Assembly (NCBI GenBank): GCA_963780805.1 | Contig: CAWADP010000009.1 | Coordinates: 620,001-684,000, forward strand | Direction of reading: 5' to 3' | DNA length: 64,000 nt | Source: JASHVB01 sp963780805 | GTDB taxonomy: Bacteria > Pseudomonadota > Alphaproteobacteria > Acetobacterales > Acetobacteraceae | Shown here: positions 1-8,270 of the stretch, one piece after another | How the letters are laid out: the number at the start of each line of letters is the position of its first letter | Position numbering within the stretch: the first letter of the stretch is position 1 | Position numbers and translations under genes: made by a program | Notes under the pieces: generated by a model | What the model saw: the letters and a program-made list of their open reading frames with translations, nothing else | Database searches by the model: none | Told to the model about the DNA's origin: nothing

Positions 1-561
1 ACGCATTCGGTCGGGCACGACCAGAGCATCACCATCGGTCACGACCGCACCGAGAAGGTCGGAAACGACGAGACCATAACAATCGGCGACAACCGCACCG
101 AAGCCGTTGTCAACAACAAATCGGTCACAATCGGCATGGCGCGCACGCACACGATCGGCGCAGTCGATACGCTGACCGTGGGCGTGTCGCGCGTTCATAC
201 CGTTGGAGCCACAGAAACAATCAACGTTGGGGCCACTCAGTCGATCACCGTCGGTGAGTCGCAGTCGACCGATGTGGGGTCGGACCGATCGGTCTCGGTC
301 GGCGCCGACCAGAGCATTTCGGTGAGCGGGAGCGAGACATACGCCGTCAGCAAGGATCGCGCCACCACCATCAGCGGGTCCAATAGCCTGCAGGTTGGCA
401 AGTCGCTGACGATCAACGCCGGTGACGAGATCGTGCTGCAGACCGGCTCGGCCACGATCACGATGAAGAAGAACGGGGATATCACGATCGAAGGCAAGCA
501 GATCACCATCAAAGGGTCAGGCGATGTCGTCATTAAGGGACAAAAGATCCTCCAGAACTGA
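1..561 (+). CDS. vgrG: VgrG type VI secretion tip protein, C-terminal part
   Basis: The reading frame is open from base 1, so the gene begins outside the window. The visible 186 residues are a run of short repeats built on 'ITIG', 'VTVG' and 'SVSVG' with His/Asp/Thr-rich spacers, the beta-helical needle found at the C-terminus of VgrG (gp5-like/DUF2345 region). It closes with 'VVIKGQKILQN'. VgrG trimers cap the Hcp tube and carry effectors into target cells. The next gene overlaps its 3' end by 38 bases, and the cargo genes that follow support VgrG over a phage baseplate protein. Confidence 0.85.
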   Translation, partial: THSVGHDQSITIGHDRTEKVGNDETITIGDNRTEAVVNNKSVTIGMARTHTIGAVDTLTVGVSRVHTVGATETINVGATQSITVGESQSTDVGSDRSVSVGADQSISVSGSETYAVSKDRATTISGSNSLQVGKSLTINAGDEIVLQTGSATITMKKNGDITIEGKQITIKGSGDVVIKGQKILQN

Positions 562-988
562 GATCGCCGACGCGCGCGTCATGGCGAAGCCGGCGGAGGT
601 GGTCATCGGTCGGGTCGTGTCGGTAACGAAGAACGGCGCGCCGGTGGTGGAGTTTCCCGGATGCCCTGCCGGGGGGCCGGTGACGGCGCAGGCGACAGCC
701 CCATACGATCTGGTGCAGCCCGGTTCGACGGTGGCGCTGATGTTTCTGGGCGGGGATCGCGCGCGGCCCTTGGCAATCGGCGTGGTGAGTGAGCCGGAGA
801 CAGAGCCGGCAGTGCCCCAAACGGAGGAAACCGTGACGCTGACCGCGTCGCGCGAGCTCGTCCTGCAATGCGGGCGCGCCAGTCTGGTGTTGACCCGTGC
901 CGGAAAGGTGCTGGTGCGCGGGGCGTATGTGTCGCTGCGCTCGTCGGGGATGCAGCGGATTACCGGCGCTTCCGTGCAGATCAATTGA
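524..988 (+). CDS. DUF6484 domain-containing protein
   Basis: A 154-residue protein of the DUF6484 type often encoded directly after vgrG. The core 'VIGRVVSVTKNGAPVVEFPG' and 'VALMFLGGDRARPLAIGVV' look like an OB-like beta barrel, and the C-terminal part repeats the beta-strand pattern of a VgrG needle ('LVLTRAGKVLVRGAYVSLRS'). The ATG at 524 lies inside vgrG, so the two are probably translationally coupled. A role as an adaptor between VgrG and its cargo is inferred from position, not from any catalytic motif. Confidence 0.75.
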   Translation: MSSLRDKRSSRTEIADARVMAKPAEVVIGRVVSVTKNGAPVVEFPGCPAGGPVTAQATAPYDLVQPGSTVALMFLGGDRARPLAIGVVSEPETEPAVPQTEETVTLTASRELVLQCGRASLVLTRAGKVLVRGAYVSLRSSGMQRITGASVQIN

Positions 989-1003
989 CATGTGGTGGCG
1001 GCG

Positions 1004-2110
1004 ATGAACCTGCTCAACGGCTCCGGGATGGCGGCGGGCTACACGCTGGGGTTGGACAAGACCGGAGCGGAATACGTGGTCGTCGCGGTGAAAGGCACGT
1101 TCACCCTGCCGCGTCCAGGCGATGTCGCGAAGCTTGCGGAAGAGCAGGCGCCGCTGGTGGACGCGGATCTGTTCAGCGGCGAGCCGGGGCGGTCGGCGAC
1201 GGTGACGGAATGCGACTTCGCGCTGGAGAAGCCGTTCTGCGACGTGCTGCTGAATGGTTCGGCCCATGCGCCTGATGGGCGGATGGTGGAGCGCATCGCG
1301 GTCGGGCTGCAGGTGGGGGCGTGGCGCAAGGCCTTCACGGTGTGGGGCAACCGCGTGTGGCGCAGCAGGACGATCAGCTACACGCCGAGCGATCCACTGC
1401 CGTTCGCGCGCCTGCCGATCTCCTATGACAACGCGTTCGGCGGTACGGATGAGCGGATGCGGGACCCGGCGAAGGTGAGGTCGTATTTGCCAAACCCGGT
1501 CGGGCGCGGCTGGCACCACCACATCTACCGGGAACTGGTGAACGACGCTCCGATCTGCAACACAGAGGAGATCGGACAGCCGGTGCGTGATCCGGGCGGC
1601 AAGTACAAACCGATGGCGTTCGGGCCGATCGGACGCGGATGGCCCTCGCGCATCGGGTTTGCGGGTACCTATGACCAGAAATGGGTGGACGACGTGTTTC
1701 CGTTCGTGCCCGCCGATTTCGACTCCCGCTACTTCCAGTGCGCGCCGGACGACCAGCAGATCGCGCACCCGCGCGGCGGCGAGAAGGTGCTGCTGATCAA
1801 CCTGACGCCGGACGGTCGCCGGGAGTTCGCGTTGCCGTCGCTGGACATGCCGATCGTGTTCTTCCGCCGCCGCGCCGATCGGGTGGAGACGCGGGGCACG
1901 TTGGACACGGTGTTGTTCGAGCCTGACGCCGGGCGGTTCAGCTTGGTGTGGCGGGCGAGCCTGAAACTGCAGCGCGACATTTTCGAAGTGTCGCAGGCGG
2001 CGGTGGGGCGGATGTCGCGCGCCTGGTGGCGTTCGGTCGAGACGGGCAAGAGGTATCGGTCGCTAAAGTCGATCGTGCACGAGAATGCCGCTGCTCGGGA
2101 AAACGCCTGA
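1004..2110 (+). CDS. DUF2169 domain-containing T6SS accessory protein
   Basis: About 368 residues of the DUF2169 family, which is repeatedly found in vgrG/PAAR effector cassettes and is thought to assist effector loading. The N-terminal pattern 'YVVVAVKGTFTLPRPGD' and the internal 'PISYDNAFGGTDERMRDP' and 'NPVGRGW' are typical of the family. I use the ATG at 1004; GTG codons at 992 and 995 are in frame and cannot be excluded, since no strong ribosome site separates them. The stop overlaps the start of the next gene (ATGA). Confidence 0.8.
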   Translation: MNLLNGSGMAAGYTLGLDKTGAEYVVVAVKGTFTLPRPGDVAKLAEEQAPLVDADLFSGEPGRSATVTECDFALEKPFCDVLLNGSAHAPDGRMVERIAVGLQVGAWRKAFTVWGNRVWRSRTISYTPSDPLPFARLPISYDNAFGGTDERMRDPAKVRSYLPNPVGRGWHHHIYRELVNDAPICNTEEIGQPVRDPGGKYKPMAFGPIGRGWPSRIGFAGTYDQKWVDDVFPFVPADFDSRYFQCAPDDQQIAHPRGGEKVLLINLTPDGRREFALPSLDMPIVFFRRRADRVETRGTLDTVLFEPDAGRFSLVWRASLKLQRDIFEVSQAAVGRMSRAWWRSVETGKRYRSLKSIVHENAAARENA

Positions 2111-3204
2111 TGCCGGCGCCGCCGCTTGCCGTCGAGGGCATCGGGTTGGTGTCGGGCGTCGGCCTGACCGGGGAGGAAAGCTGCGCGGCGATCCGTTGCG
2201 GTATCAATAATTTTCAGGAGACACGGTTCATCGGCGGCAACGGCGAATGGCTGGTCGGCAGTGCCGTGGAACTGGAAGAGCCGTGGCGTGGCATAACCAA
2301 GCTGGCGAAGATGGCGGCGCGCGCGATAGGCGAGTGCTTCGCGGCGGCGGTGGATGCGAAGCCGGAGGAAATTCCGGTGCTGGTGTGCATCGCCGAACCA
2401 GAACGCCCGGGGCGGTTCGAAGGCCTGGCGCAGGTGTTGCTACACGACATCGAGCTTGAGCTTGGGTTTCGCCTGCATCCGCATTCGCGGGTGATCGAGC
2501 AGGGGCGCGTGGGCGGCGCGGTCGCGGTGTTGCAAGCGCGGCGCTTGCTGGTCGAGGACCGATATGCGCGGATCATCGTCGCCGGCGTTGATACGTTCCT
2601 GACGGGCGCGACCTTGGCGGCGTACGATCGCGAGGATCGCTTGCTGCGGCGGGACAATTCGAACGGGTTTATCCCGGGTGAGGCTGCCGGTGCAGCATTG
2701 CTGGCGGTGTGGCAGCAGGGGACAGCCGCGCCGCTGCTGCTGCGCGGCCTTGGATTTGAACGCGAACCGGCAGCATTCGGATCGGGCAAGCCGTTACGTG
2801 CGGACGGGCTGGTGAAGGCAATCCGCGGTGCGTTGAACGAAGCAGGGATCGCGCTGCAACAATGCGACCATCGCATCGCGGATATGAATGGTGAGCAATA
2901 CCGGTTCAAGGAGGCGGCGCTGGCAATCACGCGGTTGCTGCGGGACAGGAAGGTACTGTTCTCGCTATGGCATCCGGCGGACTGCATCGGCGAGGTGGGG
3001 GCGGCGACGCTTCCGGCGATGCTGGCGATGCTGTTCGCCGGGGCGCGCAAGGACTACCTGCCGGGACCAGTTTTCCTCGGCCATCTCGGAAATGACGACG
3101 AGAAGCGCGCGGCGTTCGTGACGCAGGCCGTGATGGCACAGAGCCTGACCTTGGAGGTCGCGGCGGAAACCGCCTATCGCGCGGCACGTGGGAGTACGAC
3201 CTGA
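2110..3204 (+). CDS. Ketosynthase/thiolase-fold protein of a T6SS cassette (catalytically degenerate)
   Basis: A 364-residue protein with the outline of a beta-ketoacyl synthase: 'VEGIGLVSGVG' at the N-terminus, 'IIVAGVDTFL' and 'FIPGEAAGAALL' in the middle, and 'GEVGAATLPAMLAML' near the end. It lacks the catalytic set. The stretch where the nucleophilic Cys should sit reads 'VIEQGRVGGAVAVL', and the first catalytic His loop reads 'NGEQYRFKEAA'. It is therefore probably a structural or chaperone-like relative rather than an enzyme. Such proteins occur with DUF2169 and DUF4150 genes in T6SS loci. The start overlaps the upstream stop (ATGA) and the end overlaps the downstream start, giving a tightly coupled operon. 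Confidence 0.75.
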   Translation: MPAPPLAVEGIGLVSGVGLTGEESCAAIRCGINNFQETRFIGGNGEWLVGSAVELEEPWRGITKLAKMAARAIGECFAAAVDAKPEEIPVLVCIAEPERPGRFEGLAQVLLHDIELELGFRLHPHSRVIEQGRVGGAVAVLQARRLLVEDRYARIIVAGVDTFLTGATLAAYDREDRLLRRDNSNGFIPGEAAGAALLAVWQQGTAAPLLLRGLGFEREPAAFGSGKPLRADGLVKAIRGALNEAGIALQQCDHRIADMNGEQYRFKEAALAITRLLRDRKVLFSLWHPADCIGEVGAATLPAMLAMLFAGARKDYLPGPVFLGHLGNDDEKRAAFVTQAVMAQSLTLEVAAETAYRAARGSTT

Positions 3205-4451
3205 TGGCGAACGAGGTCTATGCCAACGGCATGGAGATCGCTTGCAAGGCTGCCTCGGGCAAATCGGTCGCGGCATTCCCGGACACCTGTCTGTCACCCC
3301 CTTCTCCGCCGGCCGGCCCGGTGCCACTGCCATATCCGAACACCGCCTATGCGAGCGACACGACGAATGGCAGCACCACCGTCATGATCTCCGGCCAGGA
3401 GGTCATGCTGAAGGATCAGTCGACCTTCAAGAAGAGCACTGGGGACGAAGCGGCCACCAAGTCGCTGGGAATGGGCGTTGTCACTCATGCCCTGCAAGGC
3501 GAGGCAAGTTTCGTTGCTTGGTCGATGGACGTAAAATTCGAGGGCAGCAATGTAGACCGTCATTTGGACTCGATGCTTCACAACGAGCAATGCAACCCGG
3601 CGAACACGCCTCCGATGATTTACGCCGACCGCATGGCAGCCGCCGACATTCCGGGGTGCGAGAAGCAGCGCGAGCAGGTGGAAGCGGCGTGCGGAAAGGA
3701 CGGCGAGAACTTCAGTTGCCCGGATGGCGGCGCGCTGAAGGCCGCCAAGACCGAGCGTGAACTCGCGGCGAAAGGCAGTGCGGCGCGAGCGGCGGCCAAC
3801 AAAAAGGTCAACTCATCCATTGATAAGATGGCGGCAGAAAACAGCGCAACCGAATGCCGGAGAAAGATGAGGTGCTTGCTTTCGCCCTACCAGCCGAGTT
3901 CGTGCTGCCCAGGACAGACACCGCATCACCTCGTGGAGGCAGGCGCCTTTCATGACACTGGCCGTGGCGGCATGACGTCGAAAGACAACGTAAAGCTTAC
4001 AGTCTTTGTGAAGTCGCTCTTCGCCGACACGGTTGTCGATACGGTCGGAACCGGCAAAGGGAAAATTGCCAGCCATCCGGTTTTCGGTGCAGGCCAATAC
4101 GACGAGGATGCGGCACCTTGCGTCTGTTGCGAGGGAGAGAGCCAGAACCAGGGCACGCACAAGCTGTTACATCAAGCACAGGACAAGGCAGCCAGGGCGG
4201 CACAGGGAGTTGCGAACCCCAATCCGCTCAACCCTCTGCTTACCGCCAAGGGGCAGCCAGCGAAAATGCAGACACTCGACAGCGCGATTTCAAGCGGCAC
4301 CGGCGCCGTCACGACAGTCTTTCCGGAAAGCGGTTGCGACGAGGGCTGCACGAAGGCACAGTTGGAAAACTATCACTACAAAAAGGCGGGAATGAATCCG
4401 GAGCTTCCGATAAAGGCGGTGAACGGCCAGGGCAAGGCGTTGCCAGCCTGA
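3204..4451 (+). CDS. DUF4150 (PAAR-like) effector with C-terminal HHH/GHH-type nuclease toxin domain
   Basis: A 415-residue two-part effector. Residues 1-140 are the PAAR-like DUF4150 domain ('VYANGMEIACKAASGKS', 'FPDTCLSPPSPPAGPVPLPY', 'NTAYASDTTNGS'), which sharpens the VgrG tip. A Cys-rich linker leads to a C-terminal domain with 'CPGQTPHHLVEAGAFHD' and 'APCVCCEGESQNQGTHKLLH', matching the His-rich signature of HNH/endonuclease VII superfamily toxins (Tox-GHH2/HHH types). DNase activity in the recipient cell is inferred from that signature. Base composition of the toxin half is less GC-rich than the flanking genes, as expected for an exchangeable toxin module. The next gene is the natural immunity candidate. 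Confidence 0.8.
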   Translation: MANEVYANGMEIACKAASGKSVAAFPDTCLSPPSPPAGPVPLPYPNTAYASDTTNGSTTVMISGQEVMLKDQSTFKKSTGDEAATKSLGMGVVTHALQGEASFVAWSMDVKFEGSNVDRHLDSMLHNEQCNPANTPPMIYADRMAAADIPGCEKQREQVEAACGKDGENFSCPDGGALKAAKTERELAAKGSAARAAANKKVNSSIDKMAAENSATECRRKMRCLLSPYQPSSCCPGQTPHHLVEAGAFHDTGRGGMTSKDNVKLTVFVKSLFADTVVDTVGTGKGKIASHPVFGAGQYDEDAAPCVCCEGESQNQGTHKLLHQAQDKAARAAQGVANPNPLNPLLTAKGQPAKMQTLDSAISSGTGAVTTVFPESGCDEGCTKAQLENYHYKKAGMNPELPIKAVNGQGKALPA

Positions 4452-4485
4452 TGACCATGTTCGAGATGCAGCGAAGGGATCGACG

Positions 4486-5358
4486 ATGAGCTTCATCACC
4501 GGGGCGGTGGGGAATGGGCGGTCGATTGCGGTCTTGGCCCAGGTCGATGATGCGAATGGCAATCCGCTGGACGCCTGGCGCCTTGGAGTGTGGCGGGATG
4601 GCTCGTGGCGAGCCGAGCATTCGCTGGACAGCCAGCCGGTTGCGCTCTGCGCGCTCCAGCAAGGCAGCAACTCCTGGGCCGTCCTGGCGTCCGAGGGTGA
4701 GGTCACGCTGATCGAGGAAGCGATCTCCGCACCAAGGCTGCGGGTCGAGCACGTGGTAGAGCAAGTACAATACCCATTTACAATGATCCGGCCATTTGCG
4801 AATGGCCTGGCGGTTACCGGCATGGCCAGGCAGGTGCACTGGTCGGACGGAGTTCGCGGCTGGAGGCCCCTCGGTCAGAATATGCCGCAGGCGCGACCCG
4901 ACGAACTCATAGGTTTCGAAGCGCTTGCCGAGGCATCAGGCGAACTCTACGCATGTGGATGGTCGGGCGAAATCTGGCGACTGAACAACAACTTCTGGTC
5001 TCAGGTTGCCTCACCGACCAACATCATTTTGACCGGTGCCGCAGCCACGGGGGCGCAAGAGATCGTCATATGCGGTCGTCTCGGCACGCTGCTACGGGGC
5101 ATGCAGGACAATTGGTCCATTGTCGATCATGACCACACCAATGAGGACTTCTGGTCTGTCGCATCGTTCAGGGGACACACTTATGTTGCGTCGCTGCGAG
5201 GCATTTATCAGCTTACACAGGATGAGTTGACCCCGGTCGACGACGCCTCTCAAGCAGCCAGCTATTATCACCTGTCGGCGAACGACGAGATCATGATCTC
5301 GGTGGGAGCCGATTGCGTTCTTGTATTGGACGAAGACAACTGGGTACAGATCGCGTGA
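4486..5358 (+). CDS. Hypothetical protein, candidate immunity protein with propeller-like repeats
   Basis: A 290-residue protein without signal peptide or membrane segment. It shows repeated short blocks with a Trp/Gly pattern ('WRLGVWRDGSW', 'LYACGWSGEIWRLNN', 'IVICGRLGTLLRG', 'TYVASLRGIYQL'), consistent with a beta-propeller of about 40-50-residue blades. I recognise no named family. It starts 34 bases after the nuclease effector with a purine-rich site before the ATG and has similarly reduced GC. Its position right after a T6SS toxin makes immunity its most likely role; that is inference. Confidence 0.6.
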   Translation: MSFITGAVGNGRSIAVLAQVDDANGNPLDAWRLGVWRDGSWRAEHSLDSQPVALCALQQGSNSWAVLASEGEVTLIEEAISAPRLRVEHVVEQVQYPFTMIRPFANGLAVTGMARQVHWSDGVRGWRPLGQNMPQARPDELIGFEALAEASGELYACGWSGEIWRLNNNFWSQVASPTNIILTGAAATGAQEIVICGRLGTLLRGMQDNWSIVDHDHTNEDFWSVASFRGHTYVASLRGIYQLTQDELTPVDDASQAASYYHLSANDEIMISVGADCVLVLDEDNWVQIA

Positions 5359-5439
5359 CGGCAGCTAGCAGGCATGTGTGCCATGGGTGCCCATTACAGG
5401 GATTAGTCATGACCGTTACGTCAGACTCGGAGCAGTGAG

Positions 5440-6765
5440 TTGGCGGATCAGCAGCCAGGTCTCAAATTCGACTTACTCCTCGATGGCGCAATACTGTCCT
5501 GGCGCGTGCGCGACGGAGGGACTCGCGCGCCGAATGTGCGTCTCGTCAACCTCTCGCGGCAAGACGAACGTCTTGATGCGCATCTCGACGCAGTGATGGT
5601 ATGGGGTGAACGATGCCGGCAGCAAGTCCTTGCGACCTATGATAGCGGCGACGAGATGGCGCTCTTTCCGCTTGCCTGCCTGGGAATTACCTATTCATCC
5701 AGCGACGATACCGTCCTGATTTCGAAGCTTCTCGAGAATTGCCGAGCGGTCGCACCAGTGGACGCTGCTATCGACGCAACGACGAGTGGTCTACGATCCA
5801 ATCTGCTTGCTTCGAAACTTACGGCAGCGTTGTCCTGGGTGGATCGCCGACACGCACTGTCCGTGATAAACCACATAATCCGGGATGAGACCCCAATTCT
5901 CAGGTGCGTTGCCATCGCTGCGCTCGGAAACCGCCGACTTGAGATGGACCGCCAGCTTCTCACGCAGTTTAACGCCGATCCATCACCCTTGGTCCGCGCG
6001 CGCGCTTATCGCACCACCGGCCAGCTCGGCCGCCAGGACCTGATGGCCCACCTCCGCCCCGGCCTGACGGATGCCGACCCCGAATGCCGCTTTTGGTCCG
6101 CCTGGGCCGCCGCGCGCATGGGTGCCGGCGAGGAAGCGCTCGGCGTCCTCGCAGAGATCGCCTGGACCAACCAGCCCCGCGCCGTGCGCGCTCTCGATCT
6201 CCTGCTCCGCCGCCTCGAACTCCCGCACGCCAACACGTGGCTGCGCGAGTTCGCCAAGCTCCCCGGCCGCCAGCGCGACCTGATCCGCGCCACCGGCGTG
6301 ATCGGCGATCCGGTCTACATTCCCTGGCTGATCGAACGCATGGCCGAACCTGAAACTGCCCGGCTTGCGGGCGAGGCGTTCAGCATGATCACCGGCCTCG
6401 ACCTCGCCTATCGCGACCTCGATCGCAAGCCGCCACGCGACTTCGAATCCGGTCCGAACGACGACCCGGCGGATGAGAATGTGGCGCTCGACGAGGACGA
6501 CAACCTGCCCTGGCCGGACCCCGGCCGTGTCGGTGCCTGGTGGCTCGCGAATCTCAACCGCTACACTACGGGAGCGGCCTACTTCCTTGGCACGCCAAAG
6601 CCGGCTACCGACTGGCTGGCCGCGCTGTCCGATGCATTCCAGCGCCAGCGCCATGCCGCGGCGCTGGAGCTCGCCATCCGCATGCCGCAGGCGGCGATGT
6701 TCGAGGTCCGCGCTCGCGGCCGGCTGCAGCGCCGGCTGATCGCCCGTAGCCGCGGACTCGCGTGA
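5440..6765 (+). CDS. TIGR02270 family HEAT-repeat-type protein
   Basis: About 441 residues matching the TIGR02270 family, common in VgrG/PAAR loci. The family-like N-terminal motif 'LSRQDERLDAHLDAVMVWG' is followed by alpha-helical HEAT-like repeats ('ILRCVAIAALGNRRL', 'LVRARAYRTTGQLGRQDL') and 'RLAGEAFSMITGLDLAY'. The start is a TTG at 5440. The first ~180 codons use AT-richer codons like the toxin/immunity genes, while codons after about 5985 are strongly GC3-biased, so the gene looks mosaic. Function is unknown; a scaffold or effector-loading role is a guess from context. Confidence 0.75.
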   Translation: MADQQPGLKFDLLLDGAILSWRVRDGGTRAPNVRLVNLSRQDERLDAHLDAVMVWGERCRQQVLATYDSGDEMALFPLACLGITYSSSDDTVLISKLLENCRAVAPVDAAIDATTSGLRSNLLASKLTAALSWVDRRHALSVINHIIRDETPILRCVAIAALGNRRLEMDRQLLTQFNADPSPLVRARAYRTTGQLGRQDLMAHLRPGLTDADPECRFWSAWAAARMGAGEEALGVLAEIAWTNQPRAVRALDLLLRRLELPHANTWLREFAKLPGRQRDLIRATGVIGDPVYIPWLIERMAEPETARLAGEAFSMITGLDLAYRDLDRKPPRDFESGPNDDPADENVALDEDDNLPWPDPGRVGAWWLANLNRYTTGAAYFLGTPKPATDWLAALSDAFQRQRHAAALELAIRMPQAAMFEVRARGRLQRRLIARSRGLA

Positions 6766-6807
6766 CTAACCGTATGCAGTATCGCTGCCTGCTGCATCTC
6801 CGACCTA

Positions 6808-6850
6808 CGCACCCCTCCCCCAACCCCCTCCCACATGGGGAGGCGGAGCA
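6808..6850. repeat. GC-rich dispersed palindromic repeat, copy 1
   Basis: C-rich tract ('acccctcccccaacccc') followed by 'ctcccacatggggaggcgg', giving a CTCCC...GGGAG dyad. Related copies lie near 19069, 24869, 50041 and 55558. It sits just upstream of queC, and a spurious ATG inside it would add ten residues to QueC. Confidence 0.6.
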
Positions 6851-6864
6851 CTAGATTTTGGTTC

Positions 6865-7620
6865 ATGACCGACACCGACCACGCTCTGGTACTCTTCTCC
6901 GGCGGGCAGGATTCCGCCACCTGCCTCGCCTGGGCACTCGCGCGCTATCCGCGTGTGGAGACCATCGGCTTTGCCTACGGCCAGCGGCACGCAATAGAGC
7001 TTGCCTGCCGTGAGCCGATCCGTGCCAGCCTGGCGACGCCGGCGCTGGGTCCCGACCACATGGTGGACCTGACCGCGACGATTGGCGCGCTCGGCCGGAC
7101 CGCCCTCACCACCGGGTCAAGCGCCAGGGGGCAGGCCTCGGAGACTGAAATTGCCATAACCGCCGAGGGCCTGCCCAACACCTTCGTCCCCGGTCGGAAC
7201 CTGCTGTTCCTGACCTGCGCCGCCGCCATCGCGTATCGCCGCAATCTGCGCCGCATCGTCGCCGGCATGTGTGAGACCGATTACTCCGGCTATCCCGATT
7301 GCCGCGACGACACGATCAAGGCGATGCAGCTCGCGCTGAACCTGGGCATGCAGCGCCGCTTCGTGCTGGAGACTCCGCTGATGTGGCGCGACAAGGCGGC
7401 GACCTGGGAGCTGGCGCACCGCCTGGGCGGTGACGCGCTCGTGGAGCTGATCCGGGTGGAGACGCATAGCTGCTACAAGGGCGACCGTAGCCGGCTGCAC
7501 GACTGGGGCTATGGCTGCGCCACCTGTCCCGCCTGCGACCTGCGCGCCAACGGATGGAAGCGCTGGCGCGATGCCGCGCGCTCGGCTTCAATCCCCGCCC
7601 CGTCAGGAGAAATTGTATGA
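6865..7620 (+). CDS. queC: 7-cyano-7-deazaguanine synthase QueC
   Basis: Converts 7-carboxy-7-deazaguanine to preQ0 with ATP and ammonia, in queuosine biosynthesis in the cytosol. The PP-loop 'LVLFSGGQDSATCLAWAL' is at the N-terminus and the zinc-binding cysteines are near the C-terminus ('CYKGDRS', 'GYGCATCPACDLRANGW'). Length of 251 residues is normal. I choose the ATG at 6865 because the upstream in-frame ATG at 6835 falls inside the dispersed repeat. The 3' end overlaps the next gene by four bases. No queD or queE is adjacent. Confidence 0.93.
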   Translation: MTDTDHALVLFSGGQDSATCLAWALARYPRVETIGFAYGQRHAIELACREPIRASLATPALGPDHMVDLTATIGALGRTALTTGSSARGQASETEIAITAEGLPNTFVPGRNLLFLTCAAAIAYRRNLRRIVAGMCETDYSGYPDCRDDTIKAMQLALNLGMQRRFVLETPLMWRDKAATWELAHRLGGDALVELIRVETHSCYKGDRSRLHDWGYGCATCPACDLRANGWKRWRDAARSASIPAPSGEIV

Positions 7621-7976
7621 AATGGATTGCCCTGCCCCTCGTCGCCGCCTGCCTCGCTTTGCCGCTGGCGGCGCACGCCCAGCGCGAGATCGACGTGCAC
7701 GTGCGCAACGCCGGCGAACTGGCCGAACTGTGCGCTGCCAACCCGCGAGAGCCGGGCAGCGACGCGCGGATCAACTACTGTCATGGCTTCACGCAGGGCG
7801 TGGTGGATGTCGAGCTGATGCACGGCAAGCCGTTTTGCTTCCCCAGCCCCGCGCCCACCCGCACTGCTACGCTGCACCAGTTCGCCGAATGGGTGCACGA
7901 GTTGGCTGACCGTCGGAACGCGAACGCGGTGACCGGGCTGATGCAGTTTCTGACGGAACGGTACCCCTGCCATTAA
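7617..7976 (+). CDS. Rap1a/Tai-like small exported protein
   Basis: A 119-residue protein with a signal peptide (residues 1-20, 'MKWIALPLVAACLALPLAAH', cleavage near AHAQ). The mature part has the cysteine and spacing pattern of the Rap1a/Tai fold ('LAELCAANP', 'NYCHGFTQGVVDVELM', 'GKPFCFPSP', 'LTERYPCH'). Members include periplasmic immunity proteins to T6SS amidase effectors, but many chromosomal relatives are stand-alone. The start overlaps the queC stop (ATGA). Whether it has any immunity role is unknown; no amidase effector is visible nearby. Confidence 0.65.
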   Translation: MKWIALPLVAACLALPLAAHAQREIDVHVRNAGELAELCAANPREPGSDARINYCHGFTQGVVDVELMHGKPFCFPSPAPTRTATLHQFAEWVHELADRRNANAVTGLMQFLTERYPCH

Positions 7977-7996
7977 TGCTTCGACTCTCACCGCTC

Positions 7997-8135
7997 GGAG
8001 TGTCATTGCGCGTGCAGCGAAGCAATCGCCCGCGAGTGACAGGGCGTACTCTCCGGTCGTCGCTATTGCCCCGACGTCGCTTGTCATCGCTTGTCTCGAC
8101 CATCTGCGATCGCTTGTCTCGACCATCTGCGCATG
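7997..8135. repeat. Intergenic repeats: degraded 'attgcg...gaagcaatc' unit and a tandem duplication
   Basis: The ~290-base gap before the MFS gene has no convincing gene. It holds a unit beginning 'tgtcattgcgcgtgcagcg' followed by 'aagcaatcgcccgcgag', related to copies at 14896 and 37630, and a tandem duplication of 'atcgcttgtctcgaccatct' near 8088-8130. Confidence 0.5.
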
Positions 8136-8270
8136 CTCGTTGGCGGGGTAGATTGTCGGGAAAAACCCGACTGTGACGTACGCCCTTCGTTACTTTTGAC
8201 CATCGGCAATCCAATGCTTTAGGCTCGCATGGGCGCCGGCTGCCGGCCAATACCAGGGGGATTTCCAAAT

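Noticed and set aside
533..1768. A 411-codon minus-strand frame opposite the DUF6484/DUF2169 genes
   Set aside because: Composition is Arg/His-rich shadow sequence, while the plus strand carries family-matching proteins in an operon.
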